Origin: Crossaster papposus
Lineage: Eukaryota; Echinodermata; Asteroidea; Velatida; Solasteridae
Length of the DNA stretch: 64,000 bases
Assembly: GCA_037893245.1 (NCBI GenBank)
Contig: JBAIAA010000106.1
Location: 1,116,001 to 1,180,000, forward strand
Reading direction: 5' to 3'
Position numbers and translations under genes: made by a program. Each line of letters starts with the position of its first letter. The stretch's first letter is position 1. Under the pieces are notes generated by a model. The model had not been told where the DNA came from. It made no database searches and saw nothing but the letters and a program-made list of their open reading frames with translations. This document shows, piece after piece, positions 58,646-64,000 of the stretch.

Positions 58646-58934
58646 CTGAAACAAATGCACACATTTTTAGCAATTTCAGACACGGTAAAATGGAGATTGG
58701 AAACAATCTACTTGAGAGTTACCTACACCATTTGCTATTGCTATAATAATTTTATATGGATGGGTTTATAGGGATTCATGTTTTATCCCTAACCCTGCTA
58801 AATGCAACTGAATGCACCAATGGTGAAAAGTTGTTGCACAATACAACATAATCCACTGTGCATGTTGTTGCATTATAGCAGGGTTCTATTTCAGCTGTGT
58901 TGTATTTTGTTGCATTTGTCAGGGCGCTCACATA

Positions 58935-59395
58935 ATACACCTAGGGGGTTAGGATTATAGTCAATATTGTGACGCTGATTTGTTTTGAAGTTTTGTGTTC
59001 ATAGATGCTGGAAAAGCCAAGAAAGCAATGCTGTTCTTGCAGTCTGGTGCCTTGACTTCCTTGACAAAACAGAACAATCTAATTAACGACGTCAGGGAAT
59101 TATCGAGCTAGAAAACCAGACTATAGTTGGCGTGCCACCTATTCATGGATACGGTTCCATATTGCGAAAAAATGTAGACTACCCGGTAGTTATTGGGGCC
59201 AGTGGTTGAAAATAGTCAGGTTTTTCAAACGATTGCCAGCTGGTGATCGTTTGAAATTATACAAAATTCCAGTCTTGAAAACCCAAGCACACCAGGTGCC
59301 ATGATTTTACAGGATTACACAGGAGACTGTTAATTATTCACTTAAAATCAATTAGGGTATTTCATATTATTGCAGCAGTTTGTTTTTTTATGTTT
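58935..59395 (-). repeat. Family E element
   Basis: Reads ATTATAGTCAATATTGTGAC, AGTTTTGTGTTCATAGATGC, CTGGTGCCTTGACTTCC, AACGATTGCCAGCTGGTGAT and GAAAACCCAAGCACACCAGG, the reverse order of the 30.7-kb copy and uninterrupted compared with the copy at 24.5-25.1 kb. Confidence 0.7.
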
Positions 59396-59548
59396 GCAAA
59401 CGTCCAGTGTTCTCCACGAGGGGTTTTAGCAAGGCGAGCCGTCACGCTAAAATGTTGCCGCCCTGCAAAAATGTTCACCGCCTTGCAATTTTGTTCAATA
59501 GATTTTTCCCTATTTTCCGTTGTCTTCACAGTTTATCTATTAAAGTAC

Positions 59549-59875
59549 CGGGTGGCTTGTGTGTAAAGCGCTTGCCTCTCACCAATGTGGCCCAGGTTCG
59601 ATTCCCGGCCGGACCATATGCGAGTAGAGTTGTGCGTTGGTTCTCTCCTGTGCCACGAGGTTTTTTCCAGGTCATCCGGTTTTCCTCCCTCCTAAAAAAT
59701 CAAACACTTTCGATCTCAGGCTGTGCTCCGTAGTCATAATGAGTCGATGTGGCCGGCTGCCATAGGCACCTTTACAGGCCAGCGACTCGACCACGTTGTA
59801 GCCGCGTCCTTCGCAACTCAGCACACCAGCTGCGAGTAAGGATGATTAGCCTCCCCAATTATTATTATTATTATT
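59549..59875 (+). repeat. tRNA-derived SINE with an (ATT)n tail
   Basis: CGGGTGGCTTGTGTGTAAAG carries an A-box-like part and CCAGGTTCGATTCCCGGCC (B box at 59595-59605) a perfect B box. The body (GGTTTTCCTCCCTCCTAAAA, GAGTCGATGTGGCCGGCTGC, CACCAGCTGCGAGTAAGGAT) is followed by about six ATT units. It lies in an RMDN intron on the opposite strand to the gene. A related body segment without the head lies at 14.13 kb. Confidence 0.8.
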
Positions 59876-60850
59876 CTGTGTAACACGAAGAGTTTGCCAG
59901 CATTAATATCCGGCAGTATTGCAGTAACGTTAATCAAAAGATCTGACACAACGTACGCAACATTATGCATTCACATAATACAAATATTCTTTTATATTCT
60001 GTCCATGAAGTTGGGGCAAAAAGTGTGACATAATGGCAAAATTTCAAAATCACTGAATTGTTAATTTGATATAGTGTTAGTTAGTGCAACTATCATACTT
60101 TGTAAAAATAATAAACTTTCTTCCCTTAAGTTGAAATGAAATTAGGGGCGCAAGCCTATTTCAAGGTCGTCATCATCATAAAAATACATACACTACATGG
60201 ACACCATCCTTAGAATTCTCCTACAGGATTTTTTGAAATAGTTCATGCTATTCTCCATTTGTAACTTGCTTTTTGACATACTTTCCAAGACAAACAAAAA
60301 CACCAACGATACAATTCCAAATCAGGGAAACGTAATATCAGGCATTGGATTTTGCAAGATTCAGGCAGTGGTCACCAGTAATTGAAATTTGAGGATTTTT
60401 GCAGGATTCAAGTTATGGATTCGAAAATGGGGTTAAGGTTAGGGTTAAAGTTGTTCCTCTCGTTCATTATCGATTTTGTGTTTGGCCGTGATTCATTCAT
60501 CTTGAGTCCCTATTTAGTGGCAGAGTTGGAAACATTTCCATGCATTTTCAGCTCAAAATGTAAGGCAAAAGTAGCCAGGAAATGCCTCAGATTGCACCAC
60601 AGAGCATATAGAATCAAAAATTTCCTGGGGCCCTTAATTGGGGTCCTGACCACAAGCAAGTGCTTTGCGCACCGTGCTCACAATGTCTGCCGCCCTGATA
60701 AAATGTAGGGCCCTGGAGAGCATCGAGTGTCTTTCTTTATTATTCTCAACAACGCTGATTATTTAATTTCATTTCATTTGAATTCAATACCTGGGGTTGT
60801 TAGATATTACCAGAATGCTGAAAACCTTGCGTGTCTCTCTGTATGAGTAC

Positions 60851-60962
60851 CTTCAAATATTAGTCTCTTCTTGTTTGTGTCGTCCCCATTCTTTGTAGCA
60901 ACATCTGACGCTAGTAAGTGTGCTTTAGCTAGCCTCCACATGAAGTGCACATTATCAGAATA
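60851..60962 (-). CDS. RMDN-type TPR protein, exon 3
   Basis: 112 nt between TTTGTTGACAG and TTGAAG|GTACTC; phase 0 to phase 1. It reads YSDNVHFMWRLAKAHLLASD, then VATKNGDDTNKKRLIFE. The family has Y-x-D-x-V-E-x-L-W-R-L-A-R-A-Y here. It joins exon 2 (…LAKRLQ|YSDNV…) and exon 4 (…LIFE-G|KDYAF…) in frame. Confidence 0.9.
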
Positions 60963-61049
60963 CTGTCAACAAACAACAAATGGTATCAGTGAAACATACT
61001 ACCGGTACACCTGCTAAAACATAAAACACATACACTGTAGTACAATATT

Positions 61050-61670
61050 ACCTTTACTTGCCCCCAAAGTCGTGAAGGACTTTCCCAATACCTCAATATT
61101 TATAACCCTAACAGTTCTCAATCCTCCATAATTAATATGATTTTGCACACACCCTAGGGAGTTAGGGTTAACGACAAATTTCACGACTTGCACCCAAAGT
61201 CGAGAATATTGACATCAATATTCACGACAAATTTCACGACTTTCCCCCCGAAGTCATGAATATAATGAAATCAATATTAACAACAAATTTTACGACTTGC
61301 CCCCAAAGTCAAGAATATCGACGTCAATATTCACGACAAATTTAACGACTTGCCTCCTAAGTCGTGAATATAATGAAGTCAATATTAACAACAAATGTTA
61401 CGACTTGCCCCCAAAGGGGCAAGTCGTGAATATTGACGTCAATATTAATGACTTTGGGGGCAAGTCGTGAAGTTTGTTGTGAATATTGACGTCAATATTC
61501 ACGAATTTAGGGGCCCGTCGTGAACTTTTTATCGTAAATATTGACGTCAATATTAACGAGTTTGGGAGCAAGTTTTGAAGTTTGTCGTGAATATTGACAT
61601 CAATGATATTCTCGACTTTGAGGGCAAGTCGTGAAAATGTTATCGTGAATATTGACGTCAAGTAATACAG
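61050..61670. repeat. Array of direct and inverted ATTGACGTCAATATTCACGA units
   Basis: CGACTTGCCCCCAAAGTCGT and CAATATTCACGACAAATTTC alternate about ten times over 600 bases with period near 62. Orientation flips around the palindrome CGACTTGCCCCCAAAGGGGCAAGTCG centred near 61413. Four exact TGACGTCA octamers lie at 61434, 61487, 61542 and 61653. It lies in the RMDN intron between exons 3 and 2. The antisense frames over it are repeat translations. Confidence 0.85.
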
Positions 61671-61677
61671 GTACTGT

Positions 61678-61985
61678 AGTGTACACCATTTGCAAACATC
61701 AAAAAACAAAACTACTGAATTATTATATAATACCCCGGTACCTTACTTGACGTGAATTCCAGTCTCAAGCATCCGATGTGGTGTGGTGTTCAAGAAAAGT
61801 GGAATTTTAAACGATTGCCGGTCGGCAATAGTTATAAAAATCTACCCCTAATTTATTGAATTCGTCTGAAGGAAGTCAATGAACCAGAATGCAAGAACAG
61901 CACTTTTTTCTTGATTTTTCCAGCTTCTATGAACACAAAACTTTAAACAGGTCAGCGTCACAATATTTACTATATAACCCTAACT
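61678..61985 (+). repeat. Family E element, 3' part shortened
   Basis: GTACACCATTTGCAAACATC, CCAGTCTCAAGCATCCGATG, AACGATTGCCGGTCGGCAAT, AGGAAGTCAATGAACCAGAA and GGTCAGCGTCACAATATTTA in family order, ending near CTATATAACCCTAAC. A short end fragment of the same family (CATCCATTTTCGACAATTAC … GGTGTATACTACC) lies at about 62452-62497. Confidence 0.7.
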
Positions 61986-62525
61986 GTGGTATTTTTAGGG
62001 GACATGTACCGGTACAAAGAAAAGTCAAGCTCACATGGCAGCTCTTTTGCACACGACAATCTACGGCGTATTGTATTTGTCTCGCCAAGACAGGGCACTG
62101 TTTAACAATAACAGTAAACTGTATCAAACACTATTACACTAGCCATCCAGTGTATTTTAGCTAAAAATCCTGCAATACACAGCAATCTGCATCATTTGCC
62201 AAAGTGACAACCCTGCCCAGTGCAGCGAGATCCATCAGGTCAGAAATCTCAGGGTCAAACTGCTTCAGAGTCGATGGTCACCCAACGCAGCAGAATCCAT
62301 CTCTGGCATTGTTCAATGGTTATTGGCTTTCATAGTCTTAGACTGTGGTCGTTATACACTGGTGTTGACAGCTAAATGCATCAAAGTGCACCGGCTGTTT
62401 CTTACCTGATGCACCGCACTGTTTCTTGCAGGGTTAGGGTATCCCCTAACCCATCCATTTTCGACAATTACAGCAAAAGCAAATGGTGTATACTACCATC
62501 AAACATACTACACACATACATGTAC

Positions 62526-62700
62526 CTGTAACCTTTTTGCTAATAACCTGTTGAGTGCTGTTTCCTGTTCCTCGTCTGTGCCCAGGAACATTTTGTCCAT
62601 GTCCCTTAGGAATGCCACAATCTCCAGGTTAGTTTCGCCTTCAAATTCCACCGATTCCTCAGCATCTTTGTACAGAAGAGCTTCAGGGGGTGTGGTGAAC
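62526..62700 (-). CDS. RMDN-type TPR protein, exon 2
   Basis: 175 nt between ACCACTAG and TTACAG|GTACAT; phase 2 to phase 0. It reads FTTPPEALLYKDAEESVEFE, then GETNLEIVAFLRDMDKMFLG, then TDEEQETALNRLLAKRLQ. This is the linker and first helical part before the TPR core; family members have a similar L-x-x-x-D-x-L-…-GT…E-D-K pattern. The first residue is completed by GG from exon 1, giving …AYEG|FTTPP…. Confidence 0.88.
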
Positions 62701-62767
62701 CTAGTGGTGCAAGCAATCAGTCGAACACTGGTAATAAGAGCACTGTTAATACAACATCCTGCTTATG

Positions 62768-63035
62768 TACATACATGACCCAAAATGATTGCGCTAGATA
62801 TCCTGTAAGTGTAATTATTCAAAAAAAATTGATCGCGAAAAAACACAAATAACATAAGATAATTAAACTGCTCGACGCCGGTTGAAAACAAACGCTGTTT
62901 TTCGTGCTTTTCTTGACATCCATGATTGTAAAACTTCGGACAGGTCAGTTAAACGATATTTACTATAAAATACAACCCCCTAAATCCACCTATTCATGAT
63001 AATTCAAGCAATTACCAATGGTGTATACCTTTAAA
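62768..63035 (+). repeat. Family A element, left end missing
   Basis: AAAATGATTGCGCTAGATAT, TGATCGCGAAAAAACACAAA, CTCGACGCCGGTTGAAAACA, TTCGGACAGGTCAGTTAAAC, CTATAAAATACAACCCCCTA and the right end ACCAATGGTGTATACCTTTAA. It lies in intron 1 of the RMDN gene. Confidence 0.8.
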
Positions 63036-63242
63036 GTATGATGCAATTCACCAAATTACCCGCCAGGTCAATACATCTAATTAAAACCCATTCATTAGCG
63101 GCTTTCAGCTCCCTCTGCGAATTCGACCATGGCTAGTCATGACCAGCCAATCACATTGTTTGGCAAAAGTTTGACCAGCCAATCACATTGTTTGGCAAAA
63201 CTTCGTTTTCAATTTCATATTCATCAAATTTAGCAAAATTAC

Positions 63243-63547
63243 CCTTCATATGCTTCTTCAAAGAATTCATCGTCATCGTCTCCGCTGCTGGCGTGTATTG
63301 AGATAAACCCCGAGTTAGTTCTCTTTAATGATGATGAAGCACCTTGTGTTGTAGTCAGTAACTCTCGTAATTCCCGCCACTCTCTCTGAAGTGCCGCAAT
63401 GGCCTCCGTCAACTTGTCCAATCTCGAGTGCACGGGTGTGGATTGAGAACGTCGTAGCCGGGAGGACATAACGGCGCCACCAACACCCACCGCGATTCCC
63501 ATGCCCAAAGCGGGCAAGATTTCTTTGAAATGTAAATTTGAAAACAT
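63243..63547 (-). CDS. RMDN-type outer-mitochondrial-membrane TPR protein, first coding exon
   Basis: RMDN3 (PTPIP51) anchors in the outer mitochondrial membrane and tethers it to the ER through VAP proteins and lipid transfer; RMDN1 and RMDN2 are paralogues. This exon starts at ATG 63547 and ends ATGAAGG|GTAATT (305 nt). Residues 10-27 form a short membrane anchor (ILPALGMGIAVGVGGAV) followed by basic RLRRS, the layout of an N-terminal mitochondrial signal anchor. A coiled-coil-like helix follows (LDKLTEAIAALQREWREL). Near the end lies a Ser/Thr patch and an acidic run into a FFAT-like core (GDDDDEFFEEAYEG), suggesting VAP binding. With exons 2-7 the visible chain is 347 residues; RMDN3 of mammals has about 470 and RMDN2 about 410. 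Assignment to RMDN2 or RMDN3 is open. Confidence 0.87.
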
Positions 63548-63965
63548 GGTGTTTGATCCTAAGACTAGAGTAAATGTACAGTAGAGTTCTAGTTACGCAG
63601 ACAAAGCCATGACCATGTCAAAAACATAAACGTTTACAAGAAGAAAAAAACATACAAGATGCTCGACATACGGCAGTAGACTGGTAGTTTTTCGTGTTAT
63701 TTTGCACTCATGTGATATACCATTGCGACGCCGCGGCGATTACTGATCTTTTTATCTAAAGTTCGTCGTGGAGGGCAGCAGACATTGTCAACATTAGATG
63801 AAGATCAATGGCTACGACTTTGTTTGTTCTGCGCTAGCCTAGGGTGCACTGGCCTAATTCAAGTCCCATTGAAAACAGTGTAAAATCTTTTTCTTTTCAT
63901 TTCTTTTCAATTTTTAGTAGGTTAGCCAATTACATTTTTTAATATTCACACCAAAAGAAACTCAC
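63548..63965 (-). promoter_or_regulatory. Upstream region or first intron of the RMDN gene
   Basis: Non-coding sequence between the RMDN start codon and a possible further upstream exon at the window edge. GACGCCGCGGCGATT near 63728 is a small GC-rich spot. No specific promoter motif is visible. Confidence 0.3.
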
Positions 63966-64000
63966 CTCCCGAAAAGTGATACTTCCCGAGCCTGCAAGCA
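63966..64000 (-). other. Possible upstream exon, cut by the window edge
   Basis: On the minus strand the text AAGTATCACTTTTCGGGAG|GTGAGTTTC has a strong donor consensus. It could be a 5' untranslated exon of the RMDN gene or the end of an exon of the next gene. Only 35 bases are inside the window. Confidence 0.3.

Noticed and set aside
59549..59625. Possible tRNA gene
   Set aside because: A and B boxes are present but no cloverleaf can be drawn, and a SINE body with an (ATT)n tail follows.
61398..61709. 103-codon frame with repeated SIFTI-like peptides
   Set aside because: It is the translation of the intronic inverted-repeat array.

Overview
This is a stretch of animal nuclear DNA. It is AT-rich, its genes are split by introns with GT-AG borders, and it is dominated by short inverted-repeat elements, SINE-like sequences and homopolymer runs. 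There is no operon structure, no CRISPR array, no rRNA gene and no intact tRNA gene. The genes (a Dispatched homologue, a mitochondrial RMDN/PTPIP51-type TPR protein and a THAP-domain exon) point to a metazoan. The repeat style, with countless TACATGTA and ACCGGT palindromes and SINE tails ending in (ATT)n, suggests a marine invertebrate deuterostome, perhaps an echinoderm. That last step is inference.

Layout. About 1.28-1.58 kb: a first exon encoding a THAP zinc finger. 2-22 kb: gene-poor, full of foldback and TTAA-flanked miniature elements. 22.6-46.1 kb, plus strand: a Dispatched (DISP) gene with a 124-bp exon for transmembrane segment 1, a 17.4-kb intron packed with repeats, then the first ectodomain exon, an extra chimeric exon, and a 3-kb last exon carrying the sterol-sensing domain, the second RND half and the C-terminal tail. 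46-53.6 kb: repeats only. 53.6-63.6 kb, minus strand: seven consecutive exons of an RMDN-type gene whose splice phases join perfectly (1041 nt, 347 codons). Its last coding exon was not found. DISP and RMDN are convergent.

The most notable observation is a partial tandem duplication of about 1.6 kb inside DISP (about 40.44-42.06 kb and 42.06-43.63 kb). Both breakpoints lie inside exons and the join is in frame. It creates a chimeric middle exon of 708 nt (236 codons) with phase-1 borders on both sides. The exon can be included or skipped without a frameshift, so one locus could make a standard Dispatched and one with an enlarged, partly duplicated first extracellular loop.

The repeats include at least two TTAA-flanked miniature inverted-repeat families. 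One copy is nested inside a sister copy, with the TTAA target visibly duplicated. Other content includes a 770-bp terminal-inverted-repeat element, several near-perfect hairpins, two tRNA-derived SINEs plus one reverse-oriented SINE, a LINE reverse-transcriptase relic, and an array of inverted units in an RMDN intron that repeats the CRE octamer TGACGTCA. No tools were used: identities and families are judged by eye and from family knowledge.
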